Shown: positions 42,813 through 51,600 of the stretch, piece after piece
Numbering within the stretch: position 1 is the stretch's first letter
Layout of the letters: each line of letters opens with the position of its first letter
Source of the DNA: Winogradskyella sp.
GTDB taxonomy: Bacteria; Bacteroidota; Bacteroidia; Flavobacteriales; Flavobacteriaceae
Assembly: GCF_003712105.1 (NCBI RefSeq)
Contig: NZ_RHLG01000001.1
Coordinates: 124,001-188,000 of the forward strand
Direction: 5' to 3'
Length of the DNA: 64,000 nt
Translations under genes and position numbers: made by a program
Notes under the pieces: model-generated
What the model was told of the DNA's origin: nothing
Seen by the model: only the letters and a program-made list of their open reading frames with translations
Database searches by the model: none

Positions 42813-43487
42813 ATGAAACGTTTATCATTATTAGCCCTTCTATTTATGCTGCTTGGTTGCGGCACAGCACGGCTCGTTGAAGACTGGAAAAACCCAGATA
42901 TAACCACTTACGCGCCAACGAAAGTTTTAGTTGTAGGGATGACTTCTGATATAGAAGCAAGAGAACATTTTGAAAACCTTTTAAATACTGAGTTAGAATA
43001 CCGAGGCGCAGAGACTATTATGAGTTTAGAACGTTTCGCTCCAGAGTTAACAACTGAAAAAATGACTGATGAAGAACTAAAAACTATAGAGAATAGTCTA
43101 ATTGATGACGGTTTTGATACCATTTTATTTACTAAGGTGGTAGGAGTAGAAGACAAAATCGAATACAAAAAGGCATATGATGGTTTTGATGAAACATATA
43201 GAAAATTCAAGGATGAGTTTTTGATGTATCAAGACATTTATTACAATCCTGATTATTATAATGAATACACTGTTTATCATGCTGAAACTTCCATGTACTG
43301 CATTTGTCCAACCAAAGACAGAGAACTTATTTGGAAAGGGTATATTGATGTCGTAGACCCTGTAAACATAGAGAAAACAATCAGCGAATATGTTAATACT
43401 GTAATAGCTGTTTTAGAAGAGCGTCAACTCATAGAACCAAAAATTGTTGCTAGAGAGAAACCCGATAACACCATAATTAACCAATAA
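42813..43487 (+). CDS. Envelope lipoprotein, DUF4136-like (copy 1)
   Basis: A 224-residue lipoprotein: signal MKRLSLLALLFMLLGC with the lipobox cysteine at 16. The mature part starts with VEDWKNPDITTYAPTKVLVVG and has a Rossmann-like repeat of hydrophobic strands (LVVGMTSDIEAR, DTILFTKVVGVED), ending in a helix with EKTISEYVNTVIAVLEE. The next gene encodes a shorter relative. The DUF4136 link is tentative. Confidence 0.65.
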   Translation: MKRLSLLALLFMLLGCGTARLVEDWKNPDITTYAPTKVLVVGMTSDIEAREHFENLLNTELEYRGAETIMSLERFAPELTTEKMTDEELKTIENSLIDDGFDTILFTKVVGVEDKIEYKKAYDGFDETYRKFKDEFLMYQDIYYNPDYYNEYTVYHAETSMYCICPTKDRELIWKGYIDVVDPVNIEKTISEYVNTVIAVLEERQLIEPKIVAREKPDNTIINQ

Positions 43488-43495
43488 TCTACAAG

Positions 43496-44137
43496 ATGAG
43501 AACGGCTACGATTATATTAACCTTGTTTTTACTTTCGAGTTGTTCTTCAACAAAACTTACAAGCAGCTGGAAAAATCCAGAATTCACTGGTTTTAAGCCT
43601 AAAAAAATATTGGTTATTGGTGTAACTTCTAACGCTGAAGTCCGAAATACTTTTGAACGAGCGTTAAAAAATGAACTAAACAAACGGCAAATAAATGCTC
43701 TGAAAAGCAATGTAGTATTTGAGAAGTCATTTAATGACTCTACCTATACCCAACAAGAGATAGAAAGCCAATTAAATACACTTACAAAAGCAGGATATGA
43801 TACGGTCTTAGTTTCATTAGTAAAAGACATAAATAATAATACATTTTACAACGGAATCCCGCCAAAACTTAACTACAGATTACCAAAACTTTTGGTGCTA
43901 TATCTATCCTATCCTAATATAAATACGCGTCAAAACTATCAACAAAGAAAATTTCAAATTTTTGAAATTGAGAGTTCTTTGTATAGTCTTTGTGCAGAAT
44001 CAGGTAAGACACTTGTTTGGTCTGGTAATTATCACATTATTGACCCTAAAAATACTCAAAGAACTATTGTTAATTACGTCAAAAAAGTATTAAAATCATT
44101 AGAAAAGGAAGCATTAATTTCTAAAAAGGGTATGTAA
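43496..44137 (+). CDS. Envelope lipoprotein, DUF4136-like (copy 2)
   Basis: A 213-residue lipoprotein (lipobox in LFLLSSC) and a paralogue of the previous gene: LTSSWKNPEFTGFKPKKILVIGVTSNAEVRNTFE parallels DWKNPDITTYAPTKVLVVGMTSDIEAREHFE of copy 1 (shortened here: SSWKNPEFTGFKPKKILVIG). Eight base pairs separate the two genes, so they arose by tandem duplication. The gene ends 1 bp before the convergent VIT1-like gene. Confidence 0.65.
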   Translation: MRTATIILTLFLLSSCSSTKLTSSWKNPEFTGFKPKKILVIGVTSNAEVRNTFERALKNELNKRQINALKSNVVFEKSFNDSTYTQQEIESQLNTLTKAGYDTVLVSLVKDINNNTFYNGIPPKLNYRLPKLLVLYLSYPNINTRQNYQQRKFQIFEIESSLYSLCAESGKTLVWSGNYHIIDPKNTQRTIVNYVKKVLKSLEKEALISKKGM

Positions 44138-44863
44138 TTATATGGTAATAATTTTTTCAAGTAAATCACCAACGTAATACGATACACCAGCCGCAAGTAT
44201 TCCTAATAATAATGTTTCTAAAATCCCTTTTATCTTGCTTGTCTGAGTAACATAAGTCTTTAAAAGACCAATGAAAATAAACCCAATTGAAGTAAGAATA
44301 CCTGTCCATAAAAACAAATTCCCTGGAAAAGCTACAATATAATCCCACACATAAATAACTAACGGAATAAGCCCTATAAGGATAAATGAAATATAGGTAA
44401 CGAAGCCTGTCATTAAAGAAGATTTGGTTTCTTTTGCCAGCATTAAGCCATCTTTCATTATTACATCAACCCAACTATCTCTGTCTTCAGTAATCGTATT
44501 CACAACTTTTTGCAAAAGCTCTCCTTCAAACCCTTTGTTCTGATAAATCTGTTTAACTTTTTCTTTTTTTCTCTCTGGGTTGTTTTCTATTCCAAAACGT
44601 GCTATTGCTCTATGTTTGTTGTAATTGTCTTTCGTTGATTTTATAGAAAGATATGCACCGATAGACATGGCAAAACCATCTGCCAATAAATTTGCAAATC
44701 CCAGTATAATAATTACTTTATTATTTAATCCAGCTCCGACAGCACCAGAAACGACTGCGAATGTGGTCACTGCGCCATCAATGCCTCCGTAAACAAACTC
44801 TCCCAAATACTTTTGATATTTATTTAGCCAGCTTTTTGATGAATTGAGATAAGTTTTTGTCAT
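44138..44863 (-). CDS. VIT1/CCC1-family metal transporter
   Basis: A 241-residue membrane protein with five helices of the VIT1/CCC1 family: [21 protein letters not shown] (about 25-45), [21 protein letters not shown] (about 55-75), and a cytoplasmic loop rich in Glu and His-region residues ([18 protein letters not shown]) before the last three helices. ATG 44863 gives the normal N-terminus; the TTG at 44869 is less likely. Members export Fe(II) or Mn(II) from the cytosol. It follows the sixth universal stress gene by 28 bp, so iron handling is part of this operon. Confidence 0.8.
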   Translation of the reverse strand: MTKTYLNSSKSWLNKYQKYLGEFVYGGIDGAVTTFAVVSGAVGAGLNNKVIIILGFANLLADGFAMSIGAYLSIKSTKDNYNKHRAIARFGIENNPERKKEKVKQIYQNKGFEGELLQKVVNTITEDRDSWVDVIMKDGLMLAKETKSSLMTGFVTYISFILIGLIPLVIYVWDYIVAFPGNLFLWTGILTSIGFIFIGLLKTYVTQTSKIKGILETLLLGILAAGVSYYVGDLLEKIITI

Positions 44864-44891
44864 GAGCAATTGTTAAATTCATGATTTAATA

Positions 44892-45725
44892 TTATGAATG
44901 AAAAACTAGTAAAGGTGTTTTTAGTCTATTACTAATTTTTGATGTTTTAGAATTAGCGAAAAAGCGTTCGAATAGACTTTCTTTTTCAACTATTAATGCT
45001 GTGAAATTAATGTTGTGAGTCTGAGTATAACAACTAACTGCATGATGAATAGGCACATGTTTTATAGAGTGATACTCGTAATCTATATCTTTTAAGAAAT
45101 AACTAATGTGGTCTTTATATTTTTTAGCTTCTTTGGAGGTTTCATTAGTGTGCTTCACCCTAAGTAAGTGTATTTTTTTGCCAAACTGTTGAATAAATTT
45201 TAGAATATCTATAAATGCGCTTTCACTAATTGAGTCTGCAGAGTCCAATGGTAAGAGTACTTCTTCTGGTCTTGTATAAGAGAATCCTTCTGGAACAACC
45301 AATGTTGGGTAGTCAACCTTGCGTATTACATTAATTGTATTGCTGCCAAAAATAACTTCTTTAGCTCCGGTAACCCCATTTGTTCCCATAACAACTAAAT
45401 CAATATTTTTAGATTGAATAACTTGGTTTACAGCATCTGTTAATGAATCATAGTCAACTAATATTTGGTAATTAAACTTGTCGTTTTTAAATTCATTTTT
45501 GAGTTTTACGATAAGTTTTACTATTCTATGTTTATACTTGTCTATCAGAGCATGATGTATGCTTTTATTACTAGTATGCATCAAATCATCAGAAATATAA
45601 TTTGATGAACTATGTACATGCATTACGAAAAAATTACATAAATCGTCTTCAAATAGTTGCAGTGAATATCGAATAGCATTAATCGAATTCTCAGAAAAAT
45701 CGGTAAGTAAAAGTATAGTTTTCAC
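44892..45725 (-). CDS. Tandem universal stress protein (copy 6)
   Basis: A 277-residue two-domain Usp starting MKTILLLTDFSENSINAIRYS; nucleotide motif MGTNGVTGAKEVIFGSNT. The start codon is GTG at 45725; the reading frame is closed by a TAG immediately upstream, so no longer start exists. The predicted promoter ends only four bases before the GTG. It heads a minus-strand operon with the VIT1-like gene. Confidence 0.85.
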   Translation of the reverse strand: MKTILLLTDFSENSINAIRYSLQLFEDDLCNFFVMHVHSSSNYISDDLMHTSNKSIHHALIDKYKHRIVKLIVKLKNEFKNDKFNYQILVDYDSLTDAVNQVIQSKNIDLVVMGTNGVTGAKEVIFGSNTINVIRKVDYPTLVVPEGFSYTRPEEVLLPLDSADSISESAFIDILKFIQQFGKKIHLLRVKHTNETSKEAKKYKDHISYFLKDIDYEYHSIKHVPIHHAVSCYTQTHNINFTALIVEKESLFERFFANSKTSKISNRLKTPLLVFHS

Positions 45726-45729
45726 ATAC

Positions 45730-45772
45730 TAAAAATATCTAAGAATCAGCTTATTAAATATGATATAAATCA
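45730..45772 (-). promoter_or_regulatory. Operator and -7 box of universal stress copy 6
   Basis: Operator TGATATAAATCA (45761-45772). The minus-strand -7 box is TATTTTTA (45737-45730), centres 33 bp apart. Four bases separate it from the GTG start, so the mRNA is probably leaderless or nearly so. Confidence 0.65.
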
Positions 45773-45796
45773 TAAAAAATAACCCGTAACAATTGA

Positions 45797-45804
45797 TAGA
45801 TTTG
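45797..45804 (+). promoter_or_regulatory. Plus-strand -7 box facing away from copy 6
   Basis: TAGATTTG is an exact consensus, identical to the box of copy 1, and is centred 34 bp from the operator at 45761-45772. It would give a plus-strand transcript starting near 45809 into a region with no annotated gene. Confidence 0.4.
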
Positions 45805-45930
45805 AAGCTTCTAAATGATAAGTGCTATGAGTTAAATTAACATTTAGTATCTGAATTATCTCTACATAAACACTAAGACACAATTTAAGTTATACTTGCA
45901 CAACACTTTATTTGAAGCGTGTTCTAAATC

Positions 45931-46032
45931 ATGCCATTAGAGATTAACAGAACTATAGTATTTCTCTGTTTCATTATAATAATATTTTCATCCAAGAATA
46001 GATTTAAACTGAAGAACATAATCAAAAAATAG
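45931..46032 (+). CDS. Possible 33-residue single-helix microprotein
   Basis: ATG 45931 opens 33 codons: MPLEINRTIVFLCFIIIIF is a membrane helix, followed by a basic tail (KNRFKLKNIIKK). A candidate -7 box TATACTTG is at 45891-45898 in addition to the one at 45797. The rest of the 395-bp gap 45726-46121 shows only the operator, these promoters and the tRNA terminator. Could be chance. Confidence 0.25.
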   Translation: MPLEINRTIVFLCFIIIIFSSKNRFKLKNIIKK

Positions 46033-46080
46033 CCTAGATAACTTTTATATAAGATTCTTTCTTTAATAAGCATTAAAACA

Positions 46081-46104
46081 AAAAAACCTCTCATTTCTGA
46101 GAGG
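46081..46104. terminator. Terminator of tRNA-Asp
   Basis: CCTCTCA (46087-46093), loop TTTC, TGAGAGG (46098-46104). On the minus strand the stem is followed by seven T residues, G, then TTTT, a good terminator 18 bp after the tRNA. On the plus strand a weaker U-run follows. Confidence 0.75.
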
Positions 46105-46121
46105 CCTTTAGCAATTTTTTG

Positions 46122-46195
46122 CGGTCTGGACGGGACTCGAACCCGCGACCCCCTGCGTGACAGGCAGATATTCTAACCAACTGAACTACCAGACC
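46122..46195 (-). tRNA. tRNA-Asp (GTC)
   Basis: A 74-nt tRNA on the minus strand. Acceptor arms GGTCTGG / CCAGACC, D-arm with GTTCAGTTGG, anticodon arm CCTGC-type with loop CTGTCAC giving anticodon GTC, and T-arm GCGGGTTCGAGTCCCGT. The 3' CCA is not encoded. Confidence 0.96.
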
Positions 46196-46265
46196 GTTGC
46201 ATTATTGCGAGGGCAAATATACATTGCATTTTTAATTTGGCAAACAAATAACCAAAAAATATTTG

Positions 46266-47195
46266 TTAGGTGAATTTTTGACGTTCTATCATGTAAGTGG
46301 TCAATATAGAATTAAATCCAGCATTGATATCTGCTTCTACATACTTAATTCTATATTGCCCACATTTTAGTCGTATATCCTCAAAATATTGCTTTACAGC
46401 TTTGTTGTAATTCTCTTTGATATTATCCGCATATAAATCGATAAAATCACCTGTTTCAACATCTATAAAGCGCTTTGGACGATTATCAAAACCAAAGGTT
46501 AACTCCTTAGATTTATCAAACACATGAAACAAGACAACTTCGTGTTTATTATGCTTTAAGTGCCTTAAAGCTTCAAAAAGTTTCTCATCATTTTCAGAAG
46601 TCTGAAACATATCAGTAAACACAAAAATAAGCGACCTGCGATGTATTTTCTCCGCTATTTGGTGCAGATACTTATATGTTTCGGTAGTATCACTTTCTTT
46701 CTTAGATAATACGGATTCACTCAACTTACTAAGAAGCATATGATGATGACGCTCACTACCTTTTTCAGGAGCATAAAAATCATAAGTATCACTATAAATA
46801 CTTAACCCAACAGCATCGCGCTGCTTTTTAAGAATATGCATTAAACTGGCGCAAGCCAATGCAGAAAACGCAATTTTATTGAGGTCACCAATGGTCATCT
46901 TTGCCAACTCTGGGTAATGCATTGATGCACTATTATCTAGGATAAGATGACATCTTAAATTAGTTTCTTCATCGTAACGCTTGGTGTACAAACGGTCCGT
47001 TTTGGCATATAATTTCCAATCAATATGTTTAGTACTTTCTCCTTGATTATAAATTTTATGCTCAGCAAATTCTGCCGAAAATCCATGGAAAGGACTTTTA
47101 TGCATTCCGGCAATAAAACCTTCGACCACTTGTTTTGCCAATAGGTCTAGGTTTTTAAATCCACCTGCTTTATTTAATTCTAACTGTAAATCCAT
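46266..47195 (-). CDS. DUF58 (von Willebrand-like) protein
   Basis: A 309-residue protein of the DUF58 type. The signature GEYxxGDxxRxIDW is present as YNQGESTKHIDWKLYAKTDRL (about 49-69), with the MIDAS-like LILDNSASM (about 87-95) and FVFTDMF near 190. In Bacteroidota such genes usually sit with MoxR ATPases and BatA-type proteins; here no MoxR gene is adjacent. It may act in envelope-complex assembly (inference). Confidence 0.85.
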   Translation of the reverse strand: MDLQLELNKAGGFKNLDLLAKQVVEGFIAGMHKSPFHGFSAEFAEHKIYNQGESTKHIDWKLYAKTDRLYTKRYDEETNLRCHLILDNSASMHYPELAKMTIGDLNKIAFSALACASLMHILKKQRDAVGLSIYSDTYDFYAPEKGSERHHHMLLSKLSESVLSKKESDTTETYKYLHQIAEKIHRRSLIFVFTDMFQTSENDEKLFEALRHLKHNKHEVVLFHVFDKSKELTFGFDNRPKRFIDVETGDFIDLYADNIKENYNKAVKQYFEDIRLKCGQYRIKYVEADINAGFNSILTTYMIERQKFT

Positions 47196-47211
47196 GAATT
47201 ACCGAAACTAA

Positions 47212-47240
47212 AAAAGGTTTGCCATTTTGACAAACCTTTT
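47212..47240 (-). terminator. Terminator after trxA
   Basis: AAAAGGTTTG (47212-47221) and CAAACCTTTT (47231-47240) form a 10-bp stem. On the minus strand it lies 23 bp after the thioredoxin stop and carries a U-run into TTTTTAG. Confidence 0.7.
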
Positions 47241-47262
47241 ATCTTTTCTTTTAGAATGTATC

Positions 47263-47580
47263 TTATAAAAGCGAATCTAAAGCCTCAGCATAAGTGTTTT
47301 TTGGAGCAACACCTACTTGACGACCTACAACTTCACCATTTTGGAAAACTAATACTGTAGGTATATTTCTTACACCGTATTTAGCAGCAAACTCCTGGTT
47401 TGCATCAACGTCTACTTTACCTACAACAGCTTTACCGTCGTATTCATTACTGATTTCATCGATGATTGGTCCTACCATACGACATGGTCCACACCAAGCT
47501 GCCCAGAAATCAACCATTACTGGTTTATCGCTTTTTAATACTGTTTCTTCAAAATTTGCATCTGTTATTTCTAATGCCAT
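47263..47580 (-). CDS. trxA: Thioredoxin
   Basis: A 105-residue classical thioredoxin: active-site WCGPC within DFWAAWCGPCRMVGP (about 25-39), the cis-proline in NIPTVLVF near 75, and no signal peptide. Cytoplasmic disulfide reductase. It appears monocistronic, with its own terminator. Confidence 0.97.
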   Translation of the reverse strand: MALEITDANFEETVLKSDKPVMVDFWAAWCGPCRMVGPIIDEISNEYDGKAVVGKVDVDANQEFAAKYGVRNIPTVLVFQNGEVVGRQVGVAPKNTYAEALDSLL

Positions 47581-47638
47581 GATATATTTATTTAATCGAA
47601 TTTTACTTCTGTTAATTATGCAATATTAGTCAAAAAAA

Positions 47639-47780
47639 GCACCAAACCTTACAGCCATAGTATTCGATTTGACTATGTAGCCATTGGCTAAATATATATC
47701 CTTTTTGTTGGTGCACAAACCGGGCTATCACTACTCGCTCTCTTCGAGGAGCTCAAACAAATAGTTCAATCCCTTGCGCG
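47639..47780. other. Folded intergenic element of unknown origin
   Basis: Nested inverted repeats: outer GCACCAA (47639-47645) / TTGGTGC (47708-47714), inner CATAGT (47656-47661) / ACTATG (47672-47677), and AGCCA-t-TGGCT near 47680. It continues into AAACCGGGCTATCAC and CAATCCCTTGCGCGGG. The latter words resemble short repeats I associate with other flavobacterial genomes (unverified). No reading frame. The 296-bp gap between trxA and the AHSA1 gene otherwise holds only the operators at 47797-47853. Confidence 0.3.
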
Positions 47781-47796
47781 GGTCAATACAATTAAT

Positions 47797-47853
47797 GCAA
47801 CTAAAAAGTTGCGTATTAAAATTATTTACGTAAATTAGCAACCATAAAGTTGC
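47797..47853. promoter_or_regulatory. Two ArsR-type operators flanking a -7 box
   Basis: GCAACT-aaaa-AGTTGC (47797-47812) and GCAAC-cataaa-GTTGC (47838-47853), centres 41 bp apart, within two copies of the 15-bp direct repeat AAAGTTGCGTATTAA (47805 and 47846). A -7 box TAAATTAG (47831-47838) lies between. The site pair just upstream of an operon that contains its own ArsR-family gene points to autoregulation. Confidence 0.6.
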
Positions 47854-47876
47854 GTATTAATCAAAAAACGAATATC

Positions 47877-48302
47877 ATGACTAAAACAATCACAAAAGAA
47901 AAAGTTTTTAATCATCCCATAGATCAGATATGGAATGCCATTACAAAAGCTGAAGAAATTTCAACATGGTTTCTACAAGCTGATTTTAAAGCTGAAGCTG
48001 GTTATAAGTACACCTTTAAGTCTACTGGCGAAAACTGCTCTCCTATTATTGGTGAAGTTCTAGAAGCTAATCCATACAAATTAGTATACACATGGATTGT
48101 TAAGGATACACCGGCAACAACTACTGTAACCTGGAAACTTGAAAATTTAGGGGCATCTACAAAACTATACCTCGAACACTCGGGAATTGAAAATTATGCT
48201 GGAGAAACCGCTATAGAAATGTTCAATAGTTTTAATGGTGGTTGGGATAATTGCATTAATGGCTTATCGAGCTACTTAAAAGAGATGGTCAATGCAGAGT
48301 AA
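47877..48302 (+). CDS. SRPBCC/AHSA1-family protein
   Basis: A 141-residue START/AHSA1-like protein: VFNHPIDQIWNAITKAEEIS at the start, the middle strands ANPYKLVYTWIVKDT and TTVTWKLENLG, and the C-terminal helix FNSFNGGWDNCINGLSSYL. ATG 47877 is the start; the upstream TTG lies inside the second operator. These proteins are small ligand-binding folds of varied use. It overlaps the ArsR gene by 11 nt. Confidence 0.88.
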   Translation: MTKTITKEKVFNHPIDQIWNAITKAEEISTWFLQADFKAEAGYKYTFKSTGENCSPIIGEVLEANPYKLVYTWIVKDTPATTTVTWKLENLGASTKLYLEHSGIENYAGETAIEMFNSFNGGWDNCINGLSSYLKEMVNAE

Positions 48303-48621
48303 CATAAACATGCTATTTAAGGCTATTGCAGACCCTACACGGCGTGAAATTTTTCACGCCTTAGTCCTTACAACTTCTGCACTTTCAATTACTCAAATTT
48401 CAACACAATTTGATATGAGTCGCCAAGGCGTAACTAAACATATTAAAATACTTAATGATGCCGGTTTGGTAAAAATTACCGAAGACGGTCGTAATCGTTT
48501 TTGTTTTGCCGATCCAAAACCACTTAAAGAAGTAAATAAGTGGATGGCATTTTACTCACAATACTGGGATGATTCTTTAGATAAATTAGACGATTATTTA
48601 AACACTACTAAAAAAGCTTAG
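48292..48621 (+). CDS. ArsR-family repressor
   Basis: A 109-residue winged-helix protein of the ArsR type: LFKAIADPTRREIFHALV, the recognition helix ISTQFDMSRQGVTKHIKILNDAGLV, and GRNRFCFADPKPL in the wing. No cysteine or histidine metal site of arsenic/zinc sensors is evident. ArsR-AHSA1 pairs are a common two-gene unit in which the ArsR protein represses the operon. The paired GCAAC-N6-GTTGC sites upstream are its probable operators. Confidence 0.88.
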   Translation: MQSNINMLFKAIADPTRREIFHALVLTTSALSITQISTQFDMSRQGVTKHIKILNDAGLVKITEDGRNRFCFADPKPLKEVNKWMAFYSQYWDDSLDKLDDYLNTTKKA

Positions 48622-48623
48622 TG

Positions 48624-51600
48624 CTAATTCAATTTATACATTACATCCAATTCTTGTAACTCATGCAGTAGCTCTTGTGATATTTTGACCTTTTGTTTTC
48701 TGCTAAGCATTTGTAGCTTAAGTTTTTCGCTATTATCATAAACCACAAAATTTAAGGCATGGTTGCCTTTATGCAACTTAAATAAATCTTCAAGATCTTC
48801 AATTTTATCTTTCTCAATATCTTCAATCTGCAATTGAACGGATAGTTTCTTAGCATAAGCATCCATCACGTCATGCAGTAATTGGAAATTATTAAACTGA
48901 ATTCTAGGCTCTCCTTTTTTACCTGTTTCACGATTAGTCCAACCTTCTTTTATATATGCTCTCACATAAACAAAAGAATTCTGCACCAAGAAATGTCTAA
49001 ATTTTAAGTAGTCCTCTCCAAAGATTCTAAACTCAAAACTATCGGTGTAATCTTCTATAGTAAATGCAGCCCAACCTTTACCTTGTTTACTAACGCGATG
49101 TTGCACATCTGTTACAACACCTCCAAAAGTTACTTCTCTATTAATGATAGCTTCTAAATCATTGAAAACCGAAATGGTGCCATTGCAAAAGGTTTTCATT
49201 TCAATTTTAAAATCATCCAATGGATGGCCAGAAATATAAATCCCCACAACTTCCTTTTCGCGTGAAAGCTTTTCCATAGTACCCCAATCTTCACATGGTG
49301 GCACTTGAGGTTCTGCAATTTGTACTTCGCTCGAATCTCCAAACAAACTTACCTGCGCTGAATTTTCGTTTTCTTGATGCCTAGCACCATAACGAATTGC
49401 TTTCTCTAAAAACGTAATATTATCACCTTCATGCGCAAAATATTGTGCACGATGAGTATTAGCAAAACAGTCAAATCCACCAGCATTAGCAAGGCCTTCA
49501 AACGATTTTTTATTAGCTGCTCTTAAATCTATACGTTTGGCTAAATCGAAAATAGACGTGTAGTTTCCATCCTTTTTTCGATTTTCGACTATGGTTTTTA
49601 CAGCACCATGACCAACGCCTTTAATAGCTCCCATTCCAAAACGCACGGCGTTATCTTTATTTACTGAAAACTTGTAATAACTCTCATTTACATCTGGACC
49701 TAAAACCGGTAAGCGCATTCGCATACACTCTTCCATAAAGAATGTCACCGATTTAATATCATTCATGTTATTAGACAGTACAGCTGCCATATATTCTGCA
49801 GGATAATGGGCTTTTAAATAGGCCGTTTGGTAGGCAATCCAAGCATAACATGTTGAATGTGATTTATTAAAAGCATAACTCGCAAAAGCTTCCCAATCTT
49901 TCCAAATCTTCTCAAGCTTTTCTTTATCCATACCTTTAGCTGCAGCTTGCTCTATAAACTTAGGCTTCATTTTGTCAAGAACCGCTTTCTGCTTTTTACC
50001 CATTGCTTTTCTAAGCACATCGGCTTCACCTTTGGTAAAATCTGCAAGCTTCTGAGACAATAACATCACTTGCTCCTGATAAACCGTAATACCATAGGTT
50101 TCCTTAAGGTATTCTTCCATTTCTGGTAAATCGTAAACAATATCTTCTTTACCGTGCTTACGATTAATAAAGCTCGGAATGTATTCCATAGGCCCTGGAC
50201 GGTAAAGCGCATTCATAGCAATAAGATCATCAAAAACGGTAGGTTTTAGATGCTTCATGTGTTTTTGCATTCCAGGTGATTCGTACTGAAAAATCCCAAC
50301 GGTTTCTCCGCGCTGAAACAATGCATATGTTTCTTCATCATCTAGTGGAAAATTTTCTGGATCTAACGCAATACCATGCTTTGCCTTTACAATCTTAACG
50401 GTATCTTTTATTAAGGTAAGTGTCTTTAAACCCAAGAAATCCATCTTCAACAACCCTGCGCTTTCAACGACAGAGTTATCAAACTGCGTCACATATAAAT
50501 CAGAATCCTTAGCTGTTGCTATAGGCACATAATTTGTAATATCTCCTGGTGTAATAATCACACCACAGGCATGAATACCAGTATTTCTTACAGAGCCCTC
50601 TAATACTCGAGCTTGATTTACAGTTTCGGCTTGTAAATCTTCTCCATCAGAAATATTAAGCAACTGATTTACTTTTTCTAATTCTTCCTGTCTAAATTTT
50701 TGGGCTAACTCTTTTTCACTTTTCCCAAATATTTTTCCAAGCTTGGACATATTAGGAATCAACTTTGCAATATGATCTGCTTCATTTAATGGTAAGTCCA
50801 AAACACGCGCTGTATCCCTAATCGAAGACTTAGCGGCCATTGTACCATAGGTGATTATCTGTGCCACTTGATTGGCTCCGTATTTATCAATTACATATTG
50901 CATGACACGCCCACGACCTTCATCATCAAAATCGATATCAATATCAGGCATACTCACACGATCTGGATTAAGAAAACGCTCAAAAAGTAAATCGTACTTA
51001 ATGGGGTCAATATTAGTAATCCATAAGCAATAAGCAACTACAGAACCAGCAGCAGATCCACGACCTGGACCAACCGAAACATCCATGTTTCGTGCTTCAC
51101 GAATAAAATCTTCAACAATCAAGAAGTAACCCGGATAACCAGTGTTTTCAATAACACTCAGCTCAAAATCGAGACGCTCTTTTATTTCTGGAGTAATGTC
51201 TCCATAACGCTTTTTTGCGCCTTCGAATGTAAGATGTTTTAGGTAAGCATTTTCTCCTCGTTTACCACCATCCTCTTTATCCATTTCATCTTTAAACGCA
51301 TTTGGTATATCAAATGCAGGTAAAAGAACATCGCGAGCAAGCTCAAAAGGCTCAATCTTATCAACAACATCTTGAATGTTTACAATTGCTTCAGGAACAT
51401 CTCTAAATAAACCCTTCATTTCTTCTGAAGACTTAAAATAATATTCTTGATTTGGTAAACCATAACGATAACCACGACCACGACCAATTGGCGTAGCTTG
51501 TTTTTCGCCATCTTTTACACATAACAAAATATCATGTGCGTTGGCGTTTTCTTGCTCAACATAATACGTGTTGTTTGTTGCAACAAGTTTTATATTATGT

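Noticed and set aside
47850..47876. TTG start of the AHSA1 gene.
   Set aside because: It lies inside the second ArsR operator; ATG 47877 gives the normal domain start.
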